Positions 22,969-31,862 of a stretch of 50,081 nt of DNA are shown piece by piece. The position numbers were made by a program, and so were the translations under genes. This DNA is from Pseudomonas sp. MWU13-2100 (GTDB lineage Bacteria; Pseudomonadota; Gammaproteobacteria; Pseudomonadales; Pseudomonadaceae). Each line of letters starts with the position of its first letter. Position 1 is the first letter of the stretch. Under the pieces are notes generated by a model that saw only the letters and a list, made by a program, of their open reading frames with translations, had not been told where the DNA came from and did not search any database. The stretch spans positions 1 to 50,081 of the forward strand of contig NZ_JALLIX010000047.1 in the NCBI RefSeq assembly GCF_023242365.1. The letters run 5' to 3'.

Positions 22969-24882
22969 TCAGCGCTGCTGCGAGGCAAAGCGACCCTTCC
23001 CCGCCTGCTTCGCTTCGTACATGCGGCTGTCCGCCTCGCGCAACAGCTGTGTCGCGGTTCTCGGATCATCGCGCTGGTACACCGCAATCCCGATACTCAC
23101 CCCCACCTGCACGGTAGCCGCACCGATCAGCACCGGCTCATTGATCAGTTGAATCAGTTTATGCGCCAGCTGCTCGGCGTCCTGGGTGCCGCCGAACTGG
23201 CCTTCCACCACGGCGGTAAACTCATCGCCGGCCAGCCGAAACACCGCATCCGTCTCCCGCAGACCGGTCTTCAACTTCTCGGCCACGATCTGGAGCAACA
23301 GGTCGCCGATTTCATGGCCAAAGGTATCGTTCACCGCCTTGAAGCCATCCAGGTCAAGAAACAGCACCCCCAGGGGAACGCCGATCCGGCGGGCCCTGGC
23401 CATCGCATTGGGCAGGTATTCGAGCAAGGATCGGCGGTTTGGCAGCCCGGTCAAGGTATCGGTCAACGCTTCTTTCTCGCGGCGTTCGGCCATGGCCTTG
23501 CGTTCGGTAATATCGTGCAGGAAAACACTGAAGAAGCGTTGCCCGTCGATTTCGACAGGGCTGATCCGCACCTCGACGGGAAAGACCATGCCGTCGCGCC
23601 GCACCGCCGATATCTCCAGGCGCTGGCGCAGCGCCTCATCGTCACCGGTGGCGAGATAACGCCGCCACCCGGCCAGATGAACCTCGCGCATGGCTACCGG
23701 GATGACCAGATTTTCGAATGACTGGCCCAGCGCCTCATCACGGGACCAGCCGAAGGTCGTCTCGGCCATTCGGTTCCAGGCCCTTATCGCGCCCGACTCA
23801 TCGATACTCACGTAGGCATCGCTGGCGTGCTCCAGCACCGCCGAGAGCTCCGCCTCACGCTGCCGGAGCTCGCGATCGGCATGCAGCCGCTGAAGCATCG
23901 TATGGGACAGCATTTCATTGGCCCGCAGCAGTTCCGCGGTACGCTCCTCGACACGCTGCTCCAGGCTGTGTCGCAACGCCTGCAGGGACGCCTCGGTTTC
24001 CTTGCGCCGCTGGATATTCTGGACCGTCGCGATGTAGTACTCCAGATCGCCGTCCACCGACAGCAGCTTGGCCACATGCAGGTCGACCCAGACCGAGGAG
24101 CCGTCCTTGTGCCGGTATCTTTTCTCAAGCTGATAACGATCGATTTCGCCACGGTTCAACTGGCGCAACAGATTCAAGTCACTGTCCAGGTCGTCAGGGT
24201 GAGTGATGTCCTGGAAGCTCAGGGTCATGAGTTCGTCGGCTTCATAGCCGACGATGGAACAGAACGCGCTGTTGAGACTGAGAAAGCGCCCGTTGGCCGC
24301 GACCGCCGCGATGCCCGTGGGTGCGAGGGCAAAGGCGGTTTTCAGGCGTGCCTCGCTGGCCGCGAAGGCTGCCGCGGAGTGGGTGATATGCGAGCGGGAC
24401 AGCAGCGCGGCCTCGCGCATCTGGAATTCCCGGCTGACCAGCCCGGCAAAGTCCTCCAGGATCTGCCGTGACTCATCGCTGAATATCCGGGCCTTGCAAT
24501 CCATCGCACAGAGCGTACCCAGGGCATAGCCCTCGATGGAGCGGATCGGCGTTCCCGCGTAAAAACGGATACGTGGATTGCTGGTAACCAGCGAACTGGA
24601 CGAAAAGCGCGGATCACTCAGCGCGTCGAGGACCACCATCGTCCGCTCTTGCTCTATGGCAATCGTGCAGAAGGAGATATCCCGGGGCGTCTGCCTGACG
24701 TCCATACCGACCCTGGACTTGAACCACTGACGGTCACTGTCGACCAGCGAAATCAGCGCAATGGGCACCTCAAGCGTGGTGGCCAGCAACCGCGTGATGC
24801 GATCAAAAACCGGCTCCGCCGCAGTGTCGAGCACCTCCAGAGCGCGCAACAGCTTTAAACGTCCAACTTCAGTGCGGTGCAA
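22969..24882 (-). CDS. Diguanylate cyclase with GAF and two PAS sensor domains, 637 aa
   Basis: Domain order: GAF (about 20-160), PAS (178-295), a short helical linker (296-345), PAS with PAC-like end (345-465), and GGDEF (472-635). The active-site loop reads AGDEF (551-555) instead of GGDEF, a substitution tolerated in several active enzymes. An inhibitory-site RETD (542-545) lies five residues before it, as in feedback-controlled cyclases. It would make cyclic di-GMP in response to a ligand or redox signal. There are no membrane spans, so it is cytoplasmic. It is alone on its strand and not in an operon. Confidence 0.92.
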   Translation of the reverse strand: MHRTEVGRLKLLRALEVLDTAAEPVFDRITRLLATTLEVPIALISLVDSDRQWFKSRVGMDVRQTPRDISFCTIAIEQERTMVVLDALSDPRFSSSSLVTSNPRIRFYAGTPIRSIEGYALGTLCAMDCKARIFSDESRQILEDFAGLVSREFQMREAALLSRSHITHSAAAFAASEARLKTAFALAPTGIAAVAANGRFLSLNSAFCSIVGYEADELMTLSFQDITHPDDLDSDLNLLRQLNRGEIDRYQLEKRYRHKDGSSVWVDLHVAKLLSVDGDLEYYIATVQNIQRRKETEASLQALRHSLEQRVEERTAELLRANEMLSHTMLQRLHADRELRQREAELSAVLEHASDAYVSIDESGAIRAWNRMAETTFGWSRDEALGQSFENLVIPVAMREVHLAGWRRYLATGDDEALRQRLEISAVRRDGMVFPVEVRISPVEIDGQRFFSVFLHDITERKAMAERREKEALTDTLTGLPNRRSLLEYLPNAMARARRIGVPLGVLFLDLDGFKAVNDTFGHEIGDLLLQIVAEKLKTGLRETDAVFRLAGDEFTAVVEGQFGGTQDAEQLAHKLIQLINEPVLIGAATVQVGVSIGIAVYQRDDPRTATQLLREADSRMYEAKQAGKGRFASQQR

Positions 24883-25092
24883 AATGGACGACCTCTCTCA
24901 GCTGATTCGGTTGCGTTCTATCTCCGTGTCGAGAATAGTGCGGCGATTCGCTCTGGGCGTGTGTAGGAGCCGTAGGCCACGGTATGCATGGCTGATGCTG
25001 ACAGCATATGCCATTCTGAGTGGGCTTCAAGAAAGGGATGGTATTAGACTGACGGTGGTGATGAGTGGTGGCGCTCGTCAAATGACCAAAGG

Positions 25093-25644
25093 ATGAACGC
25101 AGTGAGCCGGACCAGCCATATCTGCCTGATGGCGAGCTATAACCAGTGGATGAACGCCAAGCTCTATGAGTCGGCCAAGGGCTTGTCCGAAGAGGAGCTG
25201 AGCGCCGACAGGAAAGCTTTTTTTGGCTCGATTCTCGGAACCTTGAACCACCTGGCGGCCGGGGACAGGGTCTGGCTACAGCGACTCGCCCGGCATCCGG
25301 CGCAGTACCCGGCCCTGGAGCCCATTCGACAGTTGCCCACGCCCGAGCGCCTCGACCAACTGCTGTTTCCTGATTTCCAGGCACTAGCGGCGCATCGGGT
25401 ATGGCTCGATCAAATCATTATCAACTGGGCCCGCTCAGTGACCGAGTCGGATCTGGATCACCCGCTCCACTACAAGAATATGAAGGGCGTAGCGGCTGAA
25501 AAGGACTCTTATGGCTTGATCATGCATTTTTTCAACCACCAGACCCATCACCGCGGACAAGTGACCACCTTGCTGTCACAGGCGGGTGTTGATGTAGGGA
25601 GTACGGATCTGGTGGCCCTCATTCCTTGCGAGCCACAGATCTGA
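25093..25644 (+). CDS. DinB family putative metal-dependent protein, 183 aa
   Basis: A four-helix bundle of the DinB/YfiT type. The candidate metal-binding histidines are in TLNHLAAGD (near residue 52) and HHRGQ (near 152). Members include thiol transferases and many uncharacterised proteins; the activity here is unknown. The ATG at 25093 abuts AAAGG with no spacing, while a GTG three codons later (25102) has AAGGA at nine bases, so the true start may be the GTG. It is divergent from the diguanylate cyclase and monocistronic. Confidence 0.85.
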   Translation: MNAVSRTSHICLMASYNQWMNAKLYESAKGLSEEELSADRKAFFGSILGTLNHLAAGDRVWLQRLARHPAQYPALEPIRQLPTPERLDQLLFPDFQALAAHRVWLDQIIINWARSVTESDLDHPLHYKNMKGVAAEKDSYGLIMHFFNHQTHHRGQVTTLLSQAGVDVGSTDLVALIPCEPQI

Positions 25645-25662
25645 TCAAACAATCAAGCGCCT

Positions 25663-26130
25663 TTATTTGGCAGTGGAACTGCCGGCCTGGCTCAACCCTT
25701 TGTCGTTGTGATCGCCCGGCGTAGTGGCCGAAATCGCCGTGGCTTTCGACAGCCCTCGTGTGGTTTTGGAATGGGCGACATGCGACGTGGCGATCCCGTG
25801 ACCACGAGAGGTTTTGTGGGCGCGTCCAATGTGAGTGCCACTCACGCCATGATCGCGAACAGCCTTGCCGTCATGATCGGTTTCCTTGCCTTCGGCGAGG
25901 CCGTTGCTCTTGGAACTGGCCGAGTGGCCGCTACCGGCATGACCACTTCCCTCTCCACTATGCCCGCCAGCACCACCAGCACCACCGTTGCCACCGTTGC
26001 CACCGCCATGACCACCCTCTTTGGCATAGGCAGACGCCATGATGGACAGTTCAGCCGGCAATAAAGGGGCAACAGCAAGCATCAGGGTGCATGACATGAT
26101 GGCAACCAGGCTTTTCTTTTTCAAACGCAT
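25663..26130 (-). CDS. Secreted Gly/His/Ser-rich low-complexity protein, 155 aa
   Basis: A basic N-terminus (MRLKKKS) and hydrophobic core with likely cleavage near ASAYAKE form a signal peptide. The remainder is low-complexity: Gly/Asn/His-rich (GGHGGGNGGNGGAGG) then Ser/Lys/His-rich with many Thr. Similar proteins occur widely in Pseudomonas without known function; the His-rich stretches suggest metal binding. Start chosen at 26130 because GGAAG precedes it; the longer frame upstream has no signal peptide. Confidence 0.7.
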   Translation of the reverse strand: MRLKKKSLVAIMSCTLMLAVAPLLPAELSIMASAYAKEGGHGGGNGGNGGAGGAGGHSGEGSGHAGSGHSASSKSNGLAEGKETDHDGKAVRDHGVSGTHIGRAHKTSRGHGIATSHVAHSKTTRGLSKATAISATTPGDHNDKGLSQAGSSTAK

Positions 26131-26314
26131 GATGGCTTCCGTAAAGTTAGTATTTGCGTAATCTCTGACACAATTGGTTACGTGTTGTTCAAAGACAAGC
26201 GACCAACGGAAGCCTCCAGCCCTGCTTATAAAGTTAATGCGAAATGCTCGCTTTGACTCTTCCCTGGATGCCCCGGCAAGACAAGCCGATATCACACCGG
26301 ATCAGTGCAGGCGC

Positions 26315-26791
26315 TCAGTCGTTCAAGGCACCACTCAGCACTTCATAAATAATTCCGCTCGCGATAGACACCAGAATCAAGTCGGGCCCCGCCTGCTGCC
26401 ATTCATATCCGTCGTAGCGCGGAAGCTGCCCCACAAGTCGACCATCCAGCTTTTTCGCAATGCCGGGTGGAAGAGGTTTTCCACGAGCCAGTTTTTTCTG
26501 GATGCCCGGCGGCAATGCTGGCCCGGGACGCCAGTAATCGCGGTGTCCGCCAATGACGCCGAGTACGCTTCCTCGATCGATGCTTGGCCCGTGCCCCCAA
26601 TCACCACCTCCTGATTTTCTGCCTTTGCCGTGGCCGCCTTGATTGTCCTGGCCTTGGTCGTCTTGCGAAAAACCCCTGCCGTGTCCCTGGCCATTGCCGT
26701 TGCCGTTACCCGGATCAGCCAAAGCGGTAGCAGAGCCGGTTATCAGGGCGAAGCAGGTCAGTACCGTCATGAACGAACGAGATTTGAACAT
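26315..26791 (-). CDS. CigR-like (RcnB family) secreted protein, 158 aa
   Basis: A signal peptide (MFKSRSFMTVLTCFALITGSATALAD) is followed by a Gly/Gln/Asp/His-rich linker. Then comes the C-terminal domain with paired PPGIQKKLARGKPLPPGIAKKL and LPRYDGYEWQQAGPDLILVS, the hallmark of anti-virulence regulator CigR/RcnB-like proteins. CigR in Salmonella is a membrane-associated regulator; the role here is unknown. Start 26791 is supported by GGGA 8 bases upstream. The protein is periplasmic or anchored by its C-terminal hydrophobic stretch (ILVSIASGIIYEVL). Confidence 0.8.
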   Translation of the reverse strand: MFKSRSFMTVLTCFALITGSATALADPGNGNGNGQGHGRGFSQDDQGQDNQGGHGKGRKSGGGDWGHGPSIDRGSVLGVIGGHRDYWRPGPALPPGIQKKLARGKPLPPGIAKKLDGRLVGQLPRYDGYEWQQAGPDLILVSIASGIIYEVLSGALND

Positions 26792-26900
26792 ATCTGTTTT
26801 CCCAGAAAGAGGAACATCCCCACTGCAATGTAGACGGCATTGGGCAAGGAAGTTCCACTGCAACAGCAGCCATGGGAAGTGACGGTACAGGCAAAGTCGT

Positions 26901-27389
26901 TCAATGACGCAGCAATTTGCGCAACGGCACACCGTCCTTGAGCACGGGAGACTTGATGACGATGTAGCTGAAGTACTTGGAGATACCGATGTTCTTGTCC
27001 AGCAGGCTTTCGATCACCTCCTGGTAATGCTGGATACTGCGAGTCATGAAGCGCACCAGGTAATCATAGCCACCGCTGATCAGATGGCATTCAAGCACTT
27101 CGTCCACCAGCCGGATATTGGACTCGAATTTGGCAAAGTCTTCACGTTTGTGGTCGCTCAGGGTGACTTCGGTGAAGACCGTCACCGAATCGGTGATCTT
27201 CGCCAGGTTCAGGTGTGCCTTGTAGCTGGAAATGTACCCGGCCGACTCCAGCCGCTTGACCCGTTGCAGGCAGGGGCTGGCCGACAATCCCACCGCATCG
27301 GCCAGGCTCACGTTGGTCATGCGCCCATCTTTTTGCAGTTCAACCAAGATGCTGATGTCGATCCGGTCCAGTTTTACTAAACCTTCCAT
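26901..27389 (-). CDS. Lrp/AsnC family transcriptional regulator, 162 aa
   Basis: An N-terminal helix-turn-helix (LDRIDISILVELQKDGRMTN, LADAVGLSASPCLQRVKRLE) is joined to a RAM/ligand domain (VLECHLISGGYDYLVRFMT). Such proteins sense amino acids and form octamers. It precedes (in the reverse sense) no operon partner. The HAD gene and gabT lie upstream on the same strand, and control of amino acid catabolism nearby is plausible but unproven. RBS AGAGG is present. The short upstream interval to 27434 could hold its promoter. Confidence 0.92.
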   Translation of the reverse strand: MEGLVKLDRIDISILVELQKDGRMTNVSLADAVGLSASPCLQRVKRLESAGYISSYKAHLNLAKITDSVTVFTEVTLSDHKREDFAKFESNIRLVDEVLECHLISGGYDYLVRFMTRSIQHYQEVIESLLDKNIGISKYFSYIVIKSPVLKDGVPLRKLLRH

Positions 27390-27434
27390 TGCCTACCTCT
27401 TGACTGCCGTTTGTAAGACAATCTTCTAGCAAAA

Positions 27435-28091
27435 TCAGCGCCGTAAAGACAGCTGATGCTGCGCTACCAGATCCGCCATGCTGTTGATGCAGTAATCCGC
27501 GGCGCAGGGCGAGGAGCGCTTTACCTGGTCTCGACAGATCAGGCATACATCTCCGGCCGCCGGCCGGACGGCCGCAGGCCGAGTCACCTGCAGAATGTGC
27601 CGGACTTCAAGCTCGTTGCTCTTCAACCATTCTGGATCGAGCAAAGGATCGCTGGCCAATGAAATGAAATCATCGGGCGTAATCCCCAGCCGCTCACAAA
27701 GCAGCCCTCGATCTTCCGTATCGCGGTCGCCGCGCACCAGCAAGCGATAGAACTTGCGCAGGTACAACATCGCCCCCGGCGCGTCCTCGAACAGCGACCA
27801 GTTGGCAGCCGAACGGGCAAAGCTCATACCCTCCTCCCAACTGGCTTTCAGCCCCCAGCGCTCGGCCAGCTGGCGATGGGCGAAACACTGCGAGCCACTA
27901 AAGCCCAGTTCTGCGAACCGAGGATAAAGCACACGTACGACCTCGGCGTACTCCGCCAGTACCTGTTCCTTGTCTGAGTGACCGCCTCGGCTGTCGAGCA
28001 ATGGTTGCAATGCCGCCCAGACCCCCGAATCGCGATCGACCAGAACCTCGTCGCAATCAATGAGCAGTGCCCGATATTCAGTCAGCCCCAT
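27435..28091 (-). CDS. HAD family hydrolase, 218 aa
   Basis: The HAD motif I is present (LLIDCDEVLVD, nucleophile Asp in the first ten or so residues), with a helical cap region following. Motif IV-like acids (SLASDPLLD) are visible but the C-terminal motifs are unusual (DVCLICRDQ). The substrate is unknown; phosphatases and phosphonatases share this plan. The start is ATG 28091 with GGAGG eleven bases upstream; an in-frame TTG at 28100 is too close to that RBS. It lies 96 bp after gabT's stop on the same strand. Confidence 0.85.
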   Translation of the reverse strand: MGLTEYRALLIDCDEVLVDRDSGVWAALQPLLDSRGGHSDKEQVLAEYAEVVRVLYPRFAELGFSGSQCFAHRQLAERWGLKASWEEGMSFARSAANWSLFEDAPGAMLYLRKFYRLLVRGDRDTEDRGLLCERLGITPDDFISLASDPLLDPEWLKSNELEVRHILQVTRPAAVRPAAGDVCLICRDQVKRSSPCAADYCINSMADLVAQHQLSLRR

Positions 28092-28186
28092 GGTGTGCAA
28101 AGCCTCCGATGATGCATTTCATCCATCCGTGCTCCATAAACGCCCACGGGCGATGCCTGGCGGCACCGCCCCGAGCGGGCACCTGC

Positions 28187-29479
28187 TCAGTTCAAGACGC
28201 GTGCCAACGCGCCGTCGAGAATCTGCAGCGCTTCGTCGATCTGTTCTTCAGTGGTCACCAGCGGGGCGAGAAAGCGTAGAACGTTACGGTAAACACCACA
28301 TTTGATCACCAGCAAACCGCCAATGCGCGCCTCATCGATCAAGCGCTGGTTCAAGTCAGCATCGGGAGTACGCGCCTCGTCATCCTTGATCAGCTCGAGC
28401 GCCAGCATGAAACCGCTGCCGCGCACATCGCCGATTTGCCAGTGACGCGCCTGCAAGCGCAACAGCCCCTGGCGCAAACGCTCGCCCAGTGCTTCACCGC
28501 GGGCCAGCAACTGCTCTTGCTCAAAGGCATCGATCACCGCCAGGGCCGCGGCACAAGACAAGGCGTTGCCGCCGTAGGTGCCACCCAGGCCGCCCGGCAA
28601 CGGGGCGTCCATGATCGCCGCCTTGCCGACCACACCCGATAGCGGCAAGCCACCCGCCAGGCTCTTGGCCACCGTCACCAGATCCGGCTGGATCCCGGCA
28701 TGCTGGAAACCGAACCATTTGCCGGTACGGCCGAAACCGGTCTGGATTTCATCAAGGATCAACACGATGCCATGCTTTTCAGTCAGGGCACGCAGTGCCT
28801 GAAGAAACTCCACCGGCGCCGCAAGGAACCCGCCGTCACCCTGCACGGGCTCGATGATGATGGCCGCGACTCGCTCCGCTGCCACCTGAGTGGCCAACAA
28901 CTCGTCGAGCGCCTTGAGCGCCATATCGCTACTGACACCACGATAGGCATTCGGGTAGGGGGTATGGAACACCTCCGGTGCAAACGGCCCGAAGTTCTGC
29001 TTGTAAGGCTGGCTCATGCCGGTCAGGGTGGTGCCGAGCAACGTGCGGCCGTGGAAGCCGCCGCGAAAGGCGATAACGGCCGAACGGTTGGTGTGGGCAC
29101 GGGCAATCTTGATCGCGTTTTCCACGGCTTCGGCGCCCGAGGTGAAGAACGCCGCTTTGTACGCTTCCTGGCCACCGATCATTTCGCACAGGCGTTGGGC
29201 CAGGTCGAGATAAGGCTTATAGGCAACTACCTGGAAACAGGCATGGGAGACCTTTTGCAATTGTGCCTGCACGGCCGCGACCACCTTGGGATGATTGTGG
29301 CCGATATTCAGCACACCGATACCGCCGACGAAGTCCAGGTAGCGCTTACCGTCCACGTCCCACAATTCAGCTCCCTGGGCGCGATCGATCACCAACGGGT
29401 GAGCGGTAACCAAGCCACGCGGCACGAATTGATCGCGCTGACGGAGCAAATGAGGGGTTTCGTCGACTTTGCTATTCAT
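28187..29479 (-). CDS. gabT: GabT-type 4-aminobutyrate aminotransferase, 430 aa
   Basis: A class III PLP aminotransferase with complete motifs: TSGAEAVENAIKIAR, FHGRTLL, IIIEPVQGDGGF, ILDEIQTGFGRTG and the PLP-binding Lys272 (VAKSLAGG). It transfers the amino group of GABA to 2-oxoglutarate, giving succinate semialdehyde. A semialdehyde dehydrogenase lies at 31863 in another operon. The ATG at 29479 is preferred over 29491 because GGGAAA then has proper spacing. It is divergent from the ghrA-like gene. Related enzymes use 5-aminovalerate, so GabT is the likely but not the only reading. Confidence 0.9.
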   Translation of the reverse strand: MNSKVDETPHLLRQRDQFVPRGLVTAHPLVIDRAQGAELWDVDGKRYLDFVGGIGVLNIGHNHPKVVAAVQAQLQKVSHACFQVVAYKPYLDLAQRLCEMIGGQEAYKAAFFTSGAEAVENAIKIARAHTNRSAVIAFRGGFHGRTLLGTTLTGMSQPYKQNFGPFAPEVFHTPYPNAYRGVSSDMALKALDELLATQVAAERVAAIIIEPVQGDGGFLAAPVEFLQALRALTEKHGIVLILDEIQTGFGRTGKWFGFQHAGIQPDLVTVAKSLAGGLPLSGVVGKAAIMDAPLPGGLGGTYGGNALSCAAALAVIDAFEQEQLLARGEALGERLRQGLLRLQARHWQIGDVRGSGFMLALELIKDDEARTPDADLNQRLIDEARIGGLLVIKCGVYRNVLRFLAPLVTTEEQIDEALQILDGALARVLN

Positions 29480-29752
29480 GGCATTTCCCATCGTGAGTCC
29501 GGCAACCGGAAGGTGGTTGCGATGCTGTTCAGGTTAAGCCTTGCGCGAAACGATCTACGCCGAACTTGGCCCCTGAGAAATTCGGATCAACTGTTTTCAC
29601 CCTGCCAAACGGCAGATTCCTTCAGCACGCCGAATCTGCCGGAACATCACCAACAGAACGTCGCGCGAACCGTTTAGCCCGGTGCTTTCGACAGATCCTG
29701 CGCCGGCATTGCGCGATGATGGAGAGCCCCTTCACCCGTTCAGGAAATGCCC

Positions 29753-30679
29753 ATGGCCCTGCTGTATAAAGCTGACCCCGTACGCGGCGACCAGTGGAAA
29801 ACGCTGTTTGCCGAACACGCCCCGGATATCGAATGGCGCGCCTGGCCGGACATCGGCGACCCGACGGACATCGAGTACCTGGCCGCCTGGCAGGCGCCCG
29901 ACGATCTCGAGGCGTTGCTGCCCAATCTCAAAGTGCTGTTCGCCCTGTCTGCCGGCGTCGATCAACTGGACCTCGGTCGCTTGCCCATCAGTTTGCCGCT
30001 GGTGCGCCTGCTGGATCCGGGCATCACCCGGGGCATGTGCGAATACGCCAGTTTCGCCGTGCTGAGCCTGCACCGGGACATGCTCCGTTATCGTCAGCAA
30101 CAGACAGCTCGTTGCTGGCAGGCGCACTTGCTGCAACCGGCGAGCAAGCGGCGGATCGGTATCATGGGCCTCGGGACCCAGGCCCGGCGGATTCTGGCGA
30201 CATTGCGGCCCCTGGGTTTTTTGTTGTCCGGTTGGGCTCGCAGCGTCCATCAGGTCGATGGGGTGGATTGCTATGCCGGCAACGAACAACTGCCTGCGTT
30301 CCTGAGCCAGTGCGACATTTTACTGTGCGTACTGCCGCTGACCGAACAGACCGAGGGCATTCTCGACGGCCGACTATTCGAGCAACTGCCTCAGGGCGCG
30401 GCGCTGATCAACATGGGCCGTGGCGCTCATCTGGTGGAAAGTGACCTACTGGCGGCCCTCGACAGCGGACAATTGAGCGGCGCCGTCATCGACGTGCTGC
30501 GGCAAGAGCCGGCACCGCCGGATCATCCGTTCTGGCTGCATCCAAAGATTCTGCTGACCCCACATATCGCGGCCATGACCCAGCCGGAAAGTGCGTTCGA
30601 GGTGTTGCTGGAGAACATTCGCCGACATCAGCGTGGCGAACCGATGGTCGGTGAGATCGATCGTACGCGGGGCTATTGA
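29753..30679 (+). CDS. ghrA: Glyoxylate/hydroxypyruvate reductase A-like dehydrogenase, 308 aa
   Basis: A D-2-hydroxyacid dehydrogenase with a NAD(P)-binding GLGTQAR motif near residue 139, the NMGRGAHLVE loop carrying the catalytic Arg region, and TPHIAAMT with the catalytic His. Sequence style and length match GhrA, which reduces glyoxylate and hydroxypyruvate with NADPH. The ATG at 29753 has AGGA at seven bases; the ATG two codons earlier abuts it. It is monocistronic, divergent from gabT and convergent with the tartrate dehydrogenase-like gene. Confidence 0.88.
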   Translation: MALLYKADPVRGDQWKTLFAEHAPDIEWRAWPDIGDPTDIEYLAAWQAPDDLEALLPNLKVLFALSAGVDQLDLGRLPISLPLVRLLDPGITRGMCEYASFAVLSLHRDMLRYRQQQTARCWQAHLLQPASKRRIGIMGLGTQARRILATLRPLGFLLSGWARSVHQVDGVDCYAGNEQLPAFLSQCDILLCVLPLTEQTEGILDGRLFEQLPQGAALINMGRGAHLVESDLLAALDSGQLSGAVIDVLRQEPAPPDHPFWLHPKILLTPHIAAMTQPESAFEVLLENIRRHQRGEPMVGEIDRTRGY

Positions 30680-30690
30680 ATACAGCGCAA

Positions 30691-30730
30691 ATCCACTGTG
30701 GAAACGGGCTTGCCCCCCCCCACAGTGGAT
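30691..30730. terminator. Hairpin between convergent genes
   Basis: ATCCACTGTGG (30691-30701) and CCACAGTGGAT (30720-30730) form an 11-bp perfect stem. The loop contains a run of C and a REP-like CGGGCTTGCCC. There is no T-run, so it may be a REP derivative working as a two-way transcription block between ghrA and the operon end at 30743. Confidence 0.55.
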
Positions 30731-30742
30731 CAGTGGCATGGT

Positions 30743-31822
30743 TCAAAGGCGCTCGGCAATCGCTTTGCCCACCTCCTGCGTCGAACCCTTTCCGCCCAGA
30801 TCCGGCGTGATCGGCCCCTCGGCGATCACCCGTTCGATCGCCTGCAGGATCCCGTCATGCGCCGCGCGATAGCGCTCGTCACCATTACCCAGGAAATCGA
30901 GCATCAACGCCCCGGACCAGATCATCGCAATCGGGTTGGCGATGTTCTGCCCGTAGATATCCGGCGCCGAGCCATGTACCGGCTCGAACAGCGACGGAAA
31001 ACGGCGCTCGGGATCGAGGTTGGCCGAAGGCGCGATACCGATGGTGCCGGCACAGGCCGGGCCGAGATCGGAAAGAATGTCGCCGAACAGGTTCGACGCC
31101 ACCACCACATCAAAGCGGTCCGGTTGCAGCACGAAACGTGCACACAGAATATCGATATGCTGCTTGTCCCAGGTGATGTCCGGGTACTGCTCGGCCATCA
31201 AGGCCGTCCTCTCGTCCCAATAGGGCATGCTGATGGAGATGCCGTTGGACTTGGTCGCCGCCGTCAGGCGCTTGCGCGGTCGGGTCCGGGCCAGTTCGAA
31301 GGCGAATTTGAGGATCCGGTCCACACCACGCCGGGTGAACACCGATTCCTGCAACACGAACTCATGCTCGGTGCCTTCGAACATCTTGCCGCCGACCGAG
31401 GAGTACTCGCCCTCGGTGTTCTCGCGGATCACCACAAAATCAATATCCCCCGGCTTGCGCCCGGCCAACGGGCAGGGCACACCGGGAAACAGCCGCACCG
31501 GGCGGATGTTCACGTACTGGTCGAAGTCCCGACGGAACTTGAGCAGCGAACCCCACAGGGAAATGTGGTCGGGCACCTTGTCCGGCCAACCCACGGCGCC
31601 GAAATAGATCGCGTCAAAGCCCTTGAGCTGTTCGAACCAGTCGTCGGGCATCATTTGCCCATGTTCCAGGTAGTAATCGCAGTGAGCCCAGTCGAGCACT
31701 TCGATGCTCAAGTCCAACTGCCATTTCTTCGCAGCCTGCTCCAGCACGCGCAACCCTTCCGGCAGGACTTCCTTGCCGATACCATCGCCGGCAATCGCGG
31801 CGATTCTGAATGCCTTGCTCAT
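30743..31822 (-). CDS. Tartrate/D-malate dehydrogenase-like (TtuC) beta-decarboxylating dehydrogenase, 359 aa
   Basis: A member of the isocitrate/isopropylmalate dehydrogenase superfamily (AGDGIGKEVLPE start; VVIRENTEGEYSSVGG; FVLQESVFTRRGVDRI; SNLFGDILSDLG; EPVHGSAPDI). This is the tartrate/D-malate type, which uses NAD+ and a divalent metal. It is the last gene of the long reverse operon, 41 bp after gabD. Its product would be pyruvate, oxaloglycolate or a related acid. ATG 31822 has GAGG at nine bases; the TTG just before is less likely. Confidence 0.9.
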   Translation of the reverse strand: MSKAFRIAAIAGDGIGKEVLPEGLRVLEQAAKKWQLDLSIEVLDWAHCDYYLEHGQMMPDDWFEQLKGFDAIYFGAVGWPDKVPDHISLWGSLLKFRRDFDQYVNIRPVRLFPGVPCPLAGRKPGDIDFVVIRENTEGEYSSVGGKMFEGTEHEFVLQESVFTRRGVDRILKFAFELARTRPRKRLTAATKSNGISISMPYWDERTALMAEQYPDITWDKQHIDILCARFVLQPDRFDVVVASNLFGDILSDLGPACAGTIGIAPSANLDPERRFPSLFEPVHGSAPDIYGQNIANPIAMIWSGALMLDFLGNGDERYRAAHDGILQAIERVIAEGPITPDLGGKGSTQEVGKAIAERL

Positions 31823-31862
31823 CAATCATGCCTCGCAAATGTCTGTGCCATCGTGGCTGGGG

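Noticed and set aside
24960..25020. REP or hairpin near GTGTAGGAGCCG and TGCTGACAGCA
   Set aside because: Only a partial REP core with no inverted partner, and the small hairpin is too short.
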